A stretch of DNA of 64,000 nt from Selenomonadales bacterium (GCA_029975165.1 JARKPR010000092.1:31937-95936); one strand, 5' to 3'; positions 44,927 to 54,076 are shown, counted from the stretch's first letter. Notes: generated by a model from the letters alone, not told the origin. Numbers and translations are program-made.

Positions 44927-45541
44927 GTGCCGAGCATCGAAACACAGCCAACAGAGACGCCAAAGAAGGAAATAAGGCCGACAAGGGCCAACCGGCTGCG
45001 CCAGCGGATAGCCGAATCGACCGACGAGGAAACGCTGGCCGGCCTGGAAAGAATATTCGAAGCCAAGCTGGCGGCGGTCAGCGTGTACGAACAGCAATTG
45101 GCGTCGGTTACCGACCCCTTCGCCAAAAGGACGCTGCACCGCATGATCCGCCAGGAGCGGCAGGAACTGCTCAATCTGGCGGAGCTCACCGACCTGGTCG
45201 AGGCCAGTCCGGACATGGGGAACATTGCCAGGGCCCGCCGCCGCCTCGGCCACCGGCTCAAAATGGCGACCGGCCAGGACACGAAGTTTTTGCTGGGAGC
45301 GCTGGTCGTAGGGTCGCTGCTCCTGCCGAGCGTGCGGGAGAAGGTCCGGCCGCTGGCGGTCAAAACGGTGCAGGGGATTATGGACCTGTCCGAACAGGTA
45401 CAGGGGCTGTTCAGCGGGGTTAAGGAAGACCTAGAGGACCTGGTGAGCGAAGCTCAGTTCGAAAAATTCAAGCAATCGATCGACGAGGCTATTACCGAAG
45501 AATTGCCCCCGCCGGCCGGGCCGGATGAAAAGCCCCATTAA
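44927..45541 (+). CDS. DUF5132-like helical protein with one hydrophobic segment
   Basis: 204 residues. The N-terminal 115 residues are helical and charged, somewhat like a four-helix bundle. A hydrophobic segment (FLLGALVVGSLLL near 121-133) is followed by PSVREKVRPLAVKTVQG and an acidic VKEDLEDLVSEA helix. This second half matches the DUF5132 pattern and is paralogous to the minus-strand gene ending at 45836. GTG start behind GGAGAGG. DUF5132 proteins often accompany P-type ATPases; the nearest here is at 28-33 kb. Confidence 0.6.
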   Translation: MPSIETQPTETPKKEIRPTRANRLRQRIAESTDEETLAGLERIFEAKLAAVSVYEQQLASVTDPFAKRTLHRMIRQERQELLNLAELTDLVEASPDMGNIARARRRLGHRLKMATGQDTKFLLGALVVGSLLLPSVREKVRPLAVKTVQGIMDLSEQVQGLFSGVKEDLEDLVSEAQFEKFKQSIDEAITEELPPPAGPDEKPH

Positions 45542-45567
45542 AGAATCAGGAATAAGGATGACTCAAC

Positions 45568-45801
45568 ATGGCGGACTTAAACGAATTGCGGGCCAAAGTG
45601 GACGGTATCGCCAAAGAACTGCGCGAAGCGGTCGACATGACGCTCGAGCTGCGGGCCCAGTCGCCCCAGCACAAAGGGGATGCGATCAAGGTGTGGGAGG
45701 ATTTTCTCGCCGGCTTTTTCGGCTATATCAAGCAGCGCAGCAAAGAAGCCAAAGACAATCTGCTCGCCGGCGTTTCCTGGACGAGGATGAAATTATTCTA
45801 A
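45568..45801 (+). CDS. Small helical hypothetical protein
   Basis: A 77-residue, mostly helical protein beginning MADLNELRAKVDGIAKEL, with an amphipathic segment near FLAGFFGYIKQR. It lies 26 bases after the DUF5132-like gene and ends at a strong terminator, so it closes that operon. No family recognised. Confidence 0.65.
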   Translation: MADLNELRAKVDGIAKELREAVDMTLELRAQSPQHKGDAIKVWEDFLAGFFGYIKQRSKEAKDNLLAGVSWTRMKLF

Positions 45802-45802
45802 A

Positions 45803-45834
45803 AGAAACCTCTCCGCAACTGCGGAGAGGTTTCT
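45803..45834. terminator. Bidirectional terminator between convergent genes
   Basis: A perfect 15-bp stem (AGAAACCTCTCCGCA and complement) with a two-base minimal loop, located one base after one stop codon and one base before the other. TTTCT and AGAAA ends give short T-runs in both directions. Confidence 0.85.
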
Positions 45835-45835
45835 G

Positions 45836-46342
45836 CTATAGTTCCTGGGATCGCGAGCGCCTTCGGCGCGGCGGCGGGGAGTCGTCTGCCGGTTCTTCCG
45901 CGTGGGTCTCCTCCTCGGTGCCTAGCGTCGCCAGCGACGGGCCGGGCTCGTCTTCCCGGACCGCTGCCTCGCGGCTCGCGCGCGCTTCTTCAACGATGTC
46001 CCGCAGGCCTTCCCCGACGGCCATCATCCCCGCTGCGGTGCCGACAGCCAGGCGGCGGCCGTGGTCCCTGGCCGTGGCCATGAGTGACTCTTCGCCCGTT
46101 GCCAAACCTTCCTTGGCAGCCCTCGCCTCGGCGACGATGTCTTCCATGCCTTCCCGCACGGCGGCAACGGAGCCGTGCACCGCGTCCGTCACCGTCAGGA
46201 CGCCGCGGGTGGTCACTACGGCTACAGACCGCAGCCCATGACGGACGGACGGAAAGGCGAGAGCCGCGGCGCCGCCCATGAGGAACAATCCCGCCGGCGA
46301 CATCCGGCCCGCCATCCGCGCGCCCCAGCCCAACATATCCAT
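45836..46342 (-). CDS. DUF5132-like protein, paralogue on opposite strand
   Basis: 168 residues starting MDMLGWGAR; this ATG sits eight bases after GGGAGG, better than the GTG three codons earlier. A hydrophobic segment (LFLMGGAAALAFPSV) is followed by RHGLRSVAVVTTRG and EGMEDIVAEARAAKEG, the same order as in the 44927-45541 protein. The C-terminus is acidic and then arginine-rich. The function is unknown. It faces its paralogue across the terminator. Confidence 0.68.
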   Translation of the reverse strand: MDMLGWGARMAGRMSPAGLFLMGGAAALAFPSVRHGLRSVAVVTTRGVLTVTDAVHGSVAAVREGMEDIVAEARAAKEGLATGEESLMATARDHGRRLAVGTAAGMMAVGEGLRDIVEEARASREAAVREDEPGPSLATLGTEEETHAEEPADDSPPPRRRRSRSQEL

Positions 46343-46418
46343 ACAGTGCACCTCCCGATTTTTATATTTTTAGGTTCTCCGGACGGCGCGCGGCCTATGT
46401 ACGGGCAAATCGGCAAAA

Positions 46419-46446
46419 TTAACCGTACCCTAACAGAGACTTAACA
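46419..46446 (+). promoter_or_regulatory. PHO box for the GGDEF/HD-GYP gene
   Basis: TTAACC, CTAACA and TTAACA at exact 11-bp steps, 101 bases before the GTG start. It lies in the divergent region with the DUF5132-like gene but is oriented toward the cyclic-di-GMP gene. Confidence 0.78.
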
Positions 46447-46546
46447 TTCCCGGCCGTTTCCGGGCAGGAAAAGTAATCCGGCCGGACAGAAATATTTTGG
46501 TGCAAACTTTGTCGAACAACGGTATTTGACAGTTAGGGTGATAATT

Positions 46547-48901
46547 GTGGCAAGCAAACGTTTTAAGGTTATAACCGCGGTCATCGTCTGCTTCACCCTG
46601 ATGATAACGGTACTGGCTTTTTCCGCTGCCGATCAGATGTATATGCGGGATGTCGAAACACGGCTGGCCCAGGTCAACGCCGAGAATGACAACCTCGCCA
46701 GAGCGCTGGAAGAATTCGTGGCCAGCAGGTTCCGCGAGGCGGACAGCATCCTGCTGTTCATGAAGGTGGAGCACGAAGCCCGCAATTCGCTGCGGCCGGA
46801 AACGCTCGGCCTGCTGCGGACATTTCCGGGCCAGCTCGTCAGTCAGATTGCCCTGTCGGACCCGGCGGGGAATCTTCTCTTCACTGCCGCGCCGCTAAAC
46901 GGTACGATAAATATCAAAAACCGCGAACATTTCCACGCCCAGCGCGACGCCGACAAAGCGGGACTGTACGTAGCCCTCCCGGTGATCGCTCAGACGACCG
47001 GCAGAAACGCTATTTTTCTGAGCCGCAGGCTCGACGACGGCAGGGGCGGCTTCGCCGGGGTGGTGTCGATCGGCCTCGATCCGGATTATTTCTCGCGGTT
47101 TTTCCGGCAGATGGCCTTGGGGAGCGGCAGCAGCATCTTCGTAATGCGCAAGGACGGGCCCGTGCTGGCATCGACCACGCAGCAGAATATCCTGCTGGAC
47201 ACCAATGTGCACCAGCATGATATTTTTGCGCGCGTCAAGAGCGGCGAGCGGGCCGGAGTGTTCGAGGCGCCCGGCTTATTTTCCTCGGCGACCAATCTCG
47301 GCGCCTTCCGGGCCCTGGACGGATTTCCGCTCGTCGTGGCCGTTTCCGTCCTCAAGGACGTCGCGCTCGGTGACGTTTACACCAAACGGGCCGCATACAA
47401 CTTTGCCGCTTTTGCCGCCGCCCTGATAGCGGCGCTGCTGTCCTTCGCCCTCTGGCGGCAGTTCTACAGTGTCTATTCGGCCGAAGCCTCACTGCGGGCG
47501 ACGGAAAGAGACTACCGCAGCCTGATGGAAAATATGGTCGACGGTTTCTTCCGCACCGACGGCCACGGGCAAATCGTCCTCGTCAACTCCGCCCTGGTCC
47601 GCATGCTCGGCTACCGGTCGGCAGAGGAGATAATCGGCCGGCCGGCAAGCTCCCTTTGGGCCGACCAGCAGGCTTGGACCGGCTATGCGATGCAGCTCTT
47701 GCACAACAGGCATATCGCCGACCTGTCGGCGATATGGCGCAAAAATTCGGGGGCCGGGCTGCCGGTTTCGGTGAGCAGCCATCCGTATCGCGGCGAGGGC
47801 GGCCTCGTGGGCACGGAAGGCATCGTGCGCGATATTTCCGAACGGCAGAAGGCGGAGGAAAGTCTGCGCTATCTCAGCTATCACGACGGTTTGACGGGCC
47901 TGTACAACCGGTTTTATTTCCACGGCTACCTGCAGGATTTGGCGAACAGGGGGTCCGGGTCGCTCGGCCTGATCGTCGTCGACGTGGACGGCCTGAAGGT
48001 CGTCAACGAAACCCTGGGACAGGAAGCCGGCGATGTCAGGCTGAAAGCGACGGCCGGCATATTGCGGCATGTTTTCCCCGACCAAGTGGTGGCGAGGACC
48101 GGCGGCGACGAGTTCGCCGTGGCGCTGCCCGACGTCGGCGAGCAGGAGATGAACGCGGTGACGGCCAGGTTGAAGAAGGCCGCCAAAGCCAGGGGCGGCG
48201 GCCGTAAAACCCCGTCGCTGCCGCTGCGGTTGTCGATAGGGTATGCGTTGGCCAGCAGCCCCGGCTATAACGTGCAGAGCCTGTTCGTCCAGGCCGACAG
48301 GCACATGTACCGGGAGAAGCTCCGCCAGGCCGCCAGGCGGCGGGGGACGCTGCTGAACACGCTGAAAGATATGCTGGCCGCCAGGGACTATATAACCGAG
48401 GGCCACGCCAGCCGGATGCAGGCGCTCGTCCTGGCGCTGGCGGAGAAGGCCGGCGTCAAGATCGGCAGCCTGCTGGACATCGAGCTGTTTGCCCAGTTCC
48501 ACGACATCGGCAAGATCGGCATCCCGGACGCCATTCTTAACAAGGAGGGGCCGCTCGACGCCGGGGAGCGGCTGGCCATGCAGCTGCACACCGAAATCGG
48601 CCACCGGATCGCCAAAGGCTCCGACGAGCTGGCGCCGATCGCCGACTGGATTCTCAAGCATCACGAGCGATGGGACGGGAAAGGGTATCCGCTGGGCCTG
48701 GCGGGTGAGGATATTCCCGTGGAGTGCCGCATCCTCGCCATCGTCGACGCCTACGACGCCATGACGAACGACCGGCCGTACCGCAAGGCCATGCCGGCGG
48801 AGGAGTCGGTAGCCGAACTGAAGAAATGCGCCGGCCATCAGTTCGACCCGCAGCTGGTGGAGCTGTTCCTGGCGATGCTGCAGGAAAACTGCGCGGCGTG
48901 A
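46547..48901 (+). CDS. Sensor with dCACHE, PAS, GGDEF and HD-GYP domains
   Basis: 784 residues. TM1 is within residues 5-28, a dCACHE-like extracytoplasmic sensor extends to about 270, and TM2 is near 280-300. A PAS domain follows (about 320-430), then a diguanylate cyclase domain with an intact GGDEF near 519-523, and a C-terminal HD-GYP domain with HDIGKIG and HHERWDGKGYP. It may both make and degrade cyclic-di-GMP under external control. The GTG start follows AGGGTGAT at six bases. The PHO box upstream links this second messenger to phosphate supply. Confidence 0.92.
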   Translation: MASKRFKVITAVIVCFTLMITVLAFSAADQMYMRDVETRLAQVNAENDNLARALEEFVASRFREADSILLFMKVEHEARNSLRPETLGLLRTFPGQLVSQIALSDPAGNLLFTAAPLNGTINIKNREHFHAQRDADKAGLYVALPVIAQTTGRNAIFLSRRLDDGRGGFAGVVSIGLDPDYFSRFFRQMALGSGSSIFVMRKDGPVLASTTQQNILLDTNVHQHDIFARVKSGERAGVFEAPGLFSSATNLGAFRALDGFPLVVAVSVLKDVALGDVYTKRAAYNFAAFAAALIAALLSFALWRQFYSVYSAEASLRATERDYRSLMENMVDGFFRTDGHGQIVLVNSALVRMLGYRSAEEIIGRPASSLWADQQAWTGYAMQLLHNRHIADLSAIWRKNSGAGLPVSVSSHPYRGEGGLVGTEGIVRDISERQKAEESLRYLSYHDGLTGLYNRFYFHGYLQDLANRGSGSLGLIVVDVDGLKVVNETLGQEAGDVRLKATAGILRHVFPDQVVARTGGDEFAVALPDVGEQEMNAVTARLKKAAKARGGGRKTPSLPLRLSIGYALASSPGYNVQSLFVQADRHMYREKLRQAARRRGTLLNTLKDMLAARDYITEGHASRMQALVLALAEKAGVKIGSLLDIELFAQFHDIGKIGIPDAILNKEGPLDAGERLAMQLHTEIGHRIAKGSDELAPIADWILKHHERWDGKGYPLGLAGEDIPVECRILAIVDAYDAMTNDRPYRKAMPAEESVAELKKCAGHQFDPQLVELFLAMLQENCAA

Positions 48902-48919
48902 GACAGGAAGGAGGAGCAT

Positions 48920-49204
48920 ATGATGGCGATAATCAGGTGCAAGGACTGCGGGAAGGTCTGCGCCGCCAGCCGCGGGGAGCTGTGCGCCGCCTGCGCCCGG
49001 CGGACGCGGCAGGCCGAGGTGAAGGTGGCGGAATACCTGAATGGCCACCCCGAGGCTACCGCGGGAGAAATCCAGCAGGCAACCGGGGTCGAGCGGCAAA
49101 TCATCGCACGCTTGATGGGCGGCGAATACGGCCAGGCAGCCCGGCCCGGTGCACAGCGGCGCGGGGGAACGCCCGTCGGCAGGCTCGCGGTCGGCCAAGG
49201 CTGA
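48920..49204 (+). CDS. Small CxxC protein, YvyF-like (flagellar-operon type)
   Basis: 94 residues. An N-terminal zinc ribbon (C8xxC11 and C22xxC25) is followed by a helix-turn-helix-like part (VAEYLNGHPEATAGEIQQATGV). This is the pattern of the YvyF/TIGR03826 flagellar-operon proteins, although no flagellar genes are nearby. It lies 18 bases after the cyclic-di-GMP gene behind AGGAGGAG and is probably co-transcribed with it. Confidence 0.7.
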   Translation: MMAIIRCKDCGKVCAASRGELCAACARRTRQAEVKVAEYLNGHPEATAGEIQQATGVERQIIARLMGGEYGQAARPGAQRRGGTPVGRLAVGQG

Positions 49205-49219
49205 ATACGGGCTCACACA

Positions 49220-49246
49220 AACCGGCAATGCCGGTTATTTTGTTTT
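49220..49246 (+). terminator. Rho-independent terminator
   Basis: AACCGGC, loop AAT, GCCGGTT, then ATTTTGTTTT. It ends the GGDEF/HD-GYP unit nine bases ahead of the next PHO box. Confidence 0.85.
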
Positions 49247-49254
49247 ATGCAGTT

Positions 49255-49282
49255 TTAACCAGAAATTAACATTGCATTAACC
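49255..49282 (+). promoter_or_regulatory. PHO box for the Tat-exported HD protein
   Basis: TTAACC, TTAACA and TTAACC at exact 11-bp steps. TACAAT at 49314-49319 is a good -10 and lies 38 bases before the TTG start. Confidence 0.83.
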
Positions 49283-49356
49283 GGCGGATAACAACCCGCT
49301 CGGCCCGGGTTGCTACAATGATGGTAACGGCAACAAGAAACGGCGAGGTGAGAAAT

Positions 49357-50520
49357 TTGGATAATCTGTTCGCGGACAAGGATTTGTCGCGGCGCGCGTT
49401 CCTGCGCCTGTCGGCCTGTGCGGCCGGCGCGGCGGCCTTGACGCAGGTCCCCGGCCTGGCTTTCGGCGCGGGCGCACCGAAAACTGCGGGCCGGGTGACG
49501 GTGGAGGAATGCCTGCAGCTTTCGCCGCTGGCGATGGCGGAAAAGTCGGCGGTAGGCCAGGCGAGCTACAGATTTTTGCTCGCCGCGGCCGATGAGATCG
49601 TCGACCGCGACCTGCGCGCGGCGGTAGGCGGGATTCTCCGCAACCCGGCGCCGACGCTGATGGCCAGGTATCGGACAAACGGGGAGCGGGAAGAGTTGCG
49701 GCAGGCCCTGGTGGCCGCGGGCCTGCTGGATCCGAAGGTTACCGCCGAACAACTGCTGCCGCCGCTGGCCAACCCGGAGCAGGCTCCCCAGCCCTTCGCG
49801 GCTGCGCCGGGCAGCGGCTACGCCAGCCACCACGCCTACCCCGGCGGGCTGGCCGTCCATACCGCCCTCAACGTCCGGTCGTCGCTCGGCTTATACAACG
49901 GCTATTATGAGACCTACGACTTCAAGCTCAATCGCGACACGGTGCTGGCGGCCCAACTGCTCCACGACCTTCACAAGCCGTGGGTTTTCCAGTGGCGCGA
50001 GGACGCGAGCTCGCTGCCTGAGTATACTGTCTCCGGGACGGGTGCCCACCACATCCTCGGCATCGCCGAGTCGATCTACCGCGGCCTGCCGGCCGAGGTG
50101 GTGGTGGCCCAGGCCAGCGCCCACGACAACGCCGGCACCCCGGCGGACGAAGCCCGGCTGGTCGGCTACATTAAGGCCGCCGCCCGCATCGCCGGCAAGG
50201 ATCCGGTCGAGGCCCGCCTGCTGGCCGCCGGCGGCGCCACGGTCGCCCTGCCGCGCCAGATCGAAACCTTTGTCACTTACTTAGGCGACCATGACTGGAT
50301 CATCAGCGTGCCGGCCGCCAAATGGGTCATCGGCCTGCTGGAGGTGCTGGCCGTGGCCGACTACGGCATGAAAGCCGCCGATCTGAAAGCCGGGCGGTTC
50401 AACAGCTTCCGCAACTACGTCTTTTCCCAGGCGACCATGATCGGTTTGTATCAAACTTACGCCGCCGGCGGGCAGGAGGGCCTGCGGAAGGCCGTCCGCA
50501 GCATCGTCGTCCCGGCTTGA
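49357..50520 (+). CDS. Tat-exported HD-domain phosphohydrolase-like protein
   Basis: 387 residues. A twin-arginine signal (SRRAFLRL at 11-18, then a hydrophobic AACAAGAAAL stretch) targets the folded protein across the membrane. The HD-type metal ligands appear as H168, H203-D204 (HDLHK) and H231/H232, with a later HD pair in LGDHDW. Its substrate is unknown; a secreted metal-dependent phosphohydrolase suits a phosphate-scavenging set. The TTG start is preferred because AGGTGA is five bases upstream and the earlier ATG overlaps the -10. A three-repeat PHO box precedes the promoter. Confidence 0.82.
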   Translation: MDNLFADKDLSRRAFLRLSACAAGAAALTQVPGLAFGAGAPKTAGRVTVEECLQLSPLAMAEKSAVGQASYRFLLAAADEIVDRDLRAAVGGILRNPAPTLMARYRTNGEREELRQALVAAGLLDPKVTAEQLLPPLANPEQAPQPFAAAPGSGYASHHAYPGGLAVHTALNVRSSLGLYNGYYETYDFKLNRDTVLAAQLLHDLHKPWVFQWREDASSLPEYTVSGTGAHHILGIAESIYRGLPAEVVVAQASAHDNAGTPADEARLVGYIKAAARIAGKDPVEARLLAAGGATVALPRQIETFVTYLGDHDWIISVPAAKWVIGLLEVLAVADYGMKAADLKAGRFNSFRNYVFSQATMIGLYQTYAAGGQEGLRKAVRSIVVPA

Positions 50521-50571
50521 TGGCTGGCCGGCTGGCTGCCGATGAAAGCGGCGGCCGGGCCGCAAACACTC

Positions 50572-50610
50572 TTTACCGAGAATTAACAAGCGGTTAACGG
50601 CCGGTTAACA
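50572..50610 (+). promoter_or_regulatory. PHO box for the phn operon
   Basis: Four hexamers, TTTACC, TTAACA, TTAACG and TTAACA, at exact 11-bp steps, the longest fully regular array in the window. A -10-like CATAAT lies 20 bases after the array. Confidence 0.88.
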
Positions 50611-50676
50611 CACTCCGGCCGCGGATATGCCATAATGAACTTGACGGACAAACAAGCCAGTCCCCCCTCCTAACAT

Positions 50677-50736
50677 AGATCCCCACAGTACCTGTGCCGC
50701 CTTCCGCCGAGGGCGGCACAAGTACTATAGGGATCT
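50677..50736 (+). other. Large leader hairpin of the phn operon
   Basis: Three paired blocks (AGATCCC, AGTAC, TGTGCCGCC with their complements) make about 21 base pairs with small bulges and a nine-base loop. No U-run follows. It may stabilise the mRNA or act as an attenuator; it ends exactly where the TGTCTAGACA palindrome begins. Confidence 0.65.
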
Positions 50737-50746
50737 TGTCTAGACA
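50737..50746. promoter_or_regulatory. Likely PhnF operator (TGTCTAGACA palindrome)
   Basis: A perfect 10-bp palindrome between the phn promoter and the phnF start. HutC-type GntR regulators recognise related GTCTAGAC cores. The same ten bases recur once more, inside phnH. Confidence 0.6.
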
Positions 50747-50772
50747 TCCACATTCGACGAGGAGGAGCCGTC

Positions 50773-51498
50773 GTGATCGACCGGAAGAGCAGCATCCCCT
50801 ACTATTGCCAGCTGATGGAGATCGTCCGCCAGCAGATTGCCGCCGGCATGCTCAAGGAGGGCCAACGCACCCCGTCCGAATTCGAGTTCAGCAGCGCCTA
50901 CCGGGTCAACCGCCATACCGTGCGCCAGGCGATAGGCGAGTTGTGCCGGGCCGGGGTGTTGTACAAGCTGCGCGGCCGCGGCACTTTCGTGGCCAAACCG
51001 CCCGTCGACCTGGTGGAGTACCGGCTGTCGCCGAAAAACCGCTTCACCGAAAATATCCGCCAGAGCGGCAGGACGCCGGGCAGCCGGCTGCTCGCATGGC
51101 AGGAGGTCACAGCCCCGGTCCAGGTGGCCGAAGCCCTCGGCCTGACCGCCGACGAACGGGTCTATGTCCTCGATGTTCTTCGCCTCGTCAACGGGCAGCC
51201 GTTCCTGTTCTCGAAGGTGTACCTGCCGGCCGGACGCCTGCCGGAGCTCGCGGACCGGGTGGCGGATTTCCGGTCGCTGTCGGTCATCTACGACGCTTAC
51301 GGCCTGTCGCCCCAGAGGGTCAAGTCGGTGTTCCGGGCCTCCTTCCCCGGCCAGGAGGAAACCGCCGCCCTCGATATCCCCGCCAATCTGCCGGTGCTCA
51401 AAGTGGAAAGCGTGTTAAAAACCCAGGACGATGTCCTGATCGAATACAGCGTTGCCTGCTATCGCGGCGATTTCGCCAAAATCAGCGTCGACTGGTAG
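50773..51498 (+). CDS. phnF: GntR/HutC-family regulator of the phn operon
   Basis: 241 residues. The N-terminal winged helix (PYYCQLMEIVRQQI, then PSEFEFSSAYRVNRHTVRQAI) is of the GntR type, and the C-terminal UTRA effector domain starts near residue 90. GTG start behind GAGGAGGAG. As first gene of a C-P lyase operon it is the PhnF counterpart and probably a repressor responding to a phosphonate-pathway ligand, in addition to PHO-box activation. Confidence 0.88.
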   Translation: MIDRKSSIPYYCQLMEIVRQQIAAGMLKEGQRTPSEFEFSSAYRVNRHTVRQAIGELCRAGVLYKLRGRGTFVAKPPVDLVEYRLSPKNRFTENIRQSGRTPGSRLLAWQEVTAPVQVAEALGLTADERVYVLDVLRLVNGQPFLFSKVYLPAGRLPELADRVADFRSLSVIYDAYGLSPQRVKSVFRASFPGQEETAALDIPANLPVLKVESVLKTQDDVLIEYSVACYRGDFAKISVDW

Positions 51499-51521
51499 TA
51501 CGAAAAACGAGGAGGTTCACG

Positions 51522-52442
51522 ATGAAAGCCATGCCCAGAGTCGCCCTTGTTCTCGGTATCGTCATATTAACCCTGTCGCTCGTTCTCGCCGGCTGCGGCG
51601 GTTCCGCAACCAAGCCGTCCGCGGCCCCGGCCGCTCCGGAAATGAAGGTGCTGCGGGTGGGCGCCATCCCGGCCGAAGACGCCCAGAAGACCCGCGAAAG
51701 CTACAAAGCACTCGCCAATTACCTGCAGAAGAAGACCGGCCTGCCGGTGGAAATCTTCGTCGCCACCGACTACTCCGGCGTCATCGAGGCCATGCGGTCC
51801 GGCAAGCTGGACATCGCCATGTTCGGCCCCTTCTCCTACGTGCTGGCGGCCGACAAGGCCGGCGCGGAAGCTTTCGCCGTCGAGATCCGCACAGGGTCGG
51901 GCACTTCCTATCAGAGCTTGGTCGTCACCCATCCCGGCAGCGGCATAAACACGCTGGCCGACCTCAAGGGCCGCACCTACGCCTTCGTCGACCCGGCCTC
52001 GACCTCCGGCAACCTCATCCCCCGCTCCTTCTACAAGAAAAACAACATCGACCCCGACAAGGATTTCAAGAGCGTCATCTACGCCGGCGGCCACGACGCG
52101 GCGGCCCTGGCCGTGAAAAACCGCAAGGTCGACGCCGCCTCGATGGACGACATCACCTTCAACAACATGAAGGATAAGAACCTGATCGCCCCCGACCAGG
52201 ATATCAAGATCATCTTCAAATCCGATCCCATCCCCGGCTCGCCCTGGGCCTGGCGCAAAGACCTGCCCGCCGACCTGAAAACCAAGATCAAGGACGCCTT
52301 CATGAACGTCGCCAAGGAGGACCAGGCGGCCCTCGGCGCCGTCGGCGGCAAGGTCGAAGGCTATGCCGACGCCCAGGACGCCACCTACAACGTCATCCGC
52401 GAAACCGCCAAGATCCTCAACCTCGACCTCAGCAAAAAATAA
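51522..52442 (+). CDS. phnD: Phosphonate ABC transporter substrate-binding lipoprotein
   Basis: 306 residues. Lipoprotein signal with lipobox LAGC near residues 23-26, then a short Ala/Pro linker. The mature domain is of the PhnD type: LRVGAIPAEDA, DIAMFGPFSYVLA and DPASTSGNLIP, the last giving the anion-binding loop. It captures phosphonates (or phosphite and related oxyanions) for the PhnC/PhnE importer. AGGAGG precedes the ATG. Confidence 0.94.
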   Translation: MKAMPRVALVLGIVILTLSLVLAGCGGSATKPSAAPAAPEMKVLRVGAIPAEDAQKTRESYKALANYLQKKTGLPVEIFVATDYSGVIEAMRSGKLDIAMFGPFSYVLAADKAGAEAFAVEIRTGSGTSYQSLVVTHPGSGINTLADLKGRTYAFVDPASTSGNLIPRSFYKKNNIDPDKDFKSVIYAGGHDAAALAVKNRKVDAASMDDITFNNMKDKNLIAPDQDIKIIFKSDPIPGSPWAWRKDLPADLKTKIKDAFMNVAKEDQAALGAVGGKVEGYADAQDATYNVIRETAKILNLDLSKK

Positions 52443-52471
52443 CCGCCCGGGTTTGACAAGGAGGCAATATC

Positions 52472-53257
52472 ATGATCGCAATCCGCGGCCTGCGCAAAGA
52501 ATTCGGCAACGGCACCAAAGCTCTGCGGGGCGTCGACCTAACGGTGGAGTGCGGCCAGTTCCTCGTGCTTCTGGGCCCCAGCGGGGCCGGAAAATCGACC
52601 CTGCTGCGCTGCATCAACGGCCTGGTCCAGCCGACCGCCGGCGAAATCACGGTGGACGGCGCCGCCGTCCACCAACTCCGGCACCTTACCGATATCCGCC
52701 GCCAGGTGGGCATGATCTTCCAGCAGTTCAACCTCGTCAAGCGGCTCACCGTCATCGAAAATGTCCTCTGCGGTCGCCTGGCCCACAGCAACATCTTTTG
52801 CAGCTGTCTCAAGCTGTTTCCGGCGGCGGACATCGACTTCGCCCTCCACTGCCTGGACAGGGTGGGGCTGGCCGAGAAGGCTTACCAGCGGGCCGACCAG
52901 CTGAGCGGCGGCCAGCAGCAGCGGGTGGGCATCGCCCGCGCTCTCGCCCAAAAGCCGCGCCTCATCCTGGCCGACGAGCCGGTGGCCAGCCTTGACCCCC
53001 GCTCGGCGGAGCGCGTTATGGGCATTCTCCGCGATATAAACCGCCAGGACGGCATGACCGTCATCGTCAGTCTCCACAACATCGAGCTGGCCGGCCGCTA
53101 CGCCGAGCGGGTGATCGGGCTCCGCGACGGGGCGCTGGTCCTCGACAAGCGGAGCAGCGTGCTCTCGTCCTGGGAAGTGGAACTGGTATATGGCGACTAT
53201 GCCGACGCGGCGGACGACGAGGGCGCCTTCCCGCAGGTGACTTACGCCCATGCGTAA
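52472..53257 (+). CDS. phnC: Phosphonate ABC transporter ATPase
   Basis: 261 residues. Walker A GPSGAGKS is near residue 35, the signature LSGGQQQR near 145 and Walker B LILADEP near 168, with the long insertion between the Q-loop and signature that is typical of PhnC. AAGGAGG precedes the ATG. It overlaps phnE by eight bases. Confidence 0.95.
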   Translation: MIAIRGLRKEFGNGTKALRGVDLTVECGQFLVLLGPSGAGKSTLLRCINGLVQPTAGEITVDGAAVHQLRHLTDIRRQVGMIFQQFNLVKRLTVIENVLCGRLAHSNIFCSCLKLFPAADIDFALHCLDRVGLAEKAYQRADQLSGGQQQRVGIARALAQKPRLILADEPVASLDPRSAERVMGILRDINRQDGMTVIVSLHNIELAGRYAERVIGLRDGALVLDKRSSVLSSWEVELVYGDYADAADDEGAFPQVTYAHA

Positions 53258-54062
53258 AAACGGCGCCGTGACCCTTCGCCCTGTCCTGCCCTGGTTCAAG
53301 GACGGCCGGGCCGCCCTGCGGCAACTGGCGCTGGCCGTCCTGCTCCTCGGCGTCTACGCCTGGAGCGCCGCGGGCACCCACCTGAGCATAAGCGAGCTCC
53401 TCCGCGGCGTGCCCGGCTTGGCCGACATCGTGGCCCGCATGGTGCCGCCCAATTTCGCCATCCTGCCCAAGCTTGCCGGGCCGACGATTGAAACGGTGCA
53501 GATATCGATCTGGGGCACCACCCTGGCCGTCCTTTTCACCATCCCCCTCGGCCTGGCGGCGGCCCGCAACCTATCGCCCCACCCGCTGGTCTACGGCCTG
53601 GCCCGCTTCGTCCTCAACGCCACCCGCTCGATATCGGAAATAATCTTCGCCCTGATCTTCGTGGCCGCCGTCGGCCTCGGTCCCTTTCCCGGCGTGCTGG
53701 CGCTGGCCTTCCACTCCGTGGGCATGCTCGGCAAGTTCCTGGCCGAAGCGATCGAAAACATCGACGCCGGCCCGGTCGAGGCGCTGGTGGCCACCGGCGC
53801 CAGCAAGTGGCAGGTGATAAGGTACGCCGTCGTACCCCAGATCCTGCCCGAATTCGTCACCCTGTGCCTGTACCGCTGGGAGCTCAACTTCCGTTCGGCC
53901 ACCATCCTGGGGATCGTGGGCGCCGGCGGCATCGGCTTCGAGCTTGTCACCAGCATGCGCCTCTTCCAGTACCAGGACATGACCACCATCCTCATCGTCA
54001 TCCTCGCGCTGGTCAGCGTCGTGGACTACGTTTCCTCGGCCATCCGGGCCAAAATCATCTGA
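53250..54062 (+). CDS. phnE: Phosphonate ABC transporter permease
   Basis: 270 residues with about six membrane helices and the PhnE-type EAA loop (EALVATGASKWQVI). Only one permease gene is present, so the channel is likely a homodimer. It is translated from an ATG inside the end of phnC. Confidence 0.94.
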   Translation: MRKNGAVTLRPVLPWFKDGRAALRQLALAVLLLGVYAWSAAGTHLSISELLRGVPGLADIVARMVPPNFAILPKLAGPTIETVQISIWGTTLAVLFTIPLGLAAARNLSPHPLVYGLARFVLNATRSISEIIFALIFVAAVGLGPFPGVLALAFHSVGMLGKFLAEAIENIDAGPVEALVATGASKWQVIRYAVVPQILPEFVTLCLYRWELNFRSATILGIVGAGGIGFELVTSMRLFQYQDMTTILIVILALVSVVDYVSSAIRAKII

Positions 54063-54076
54063 CAGGAGACATACTT

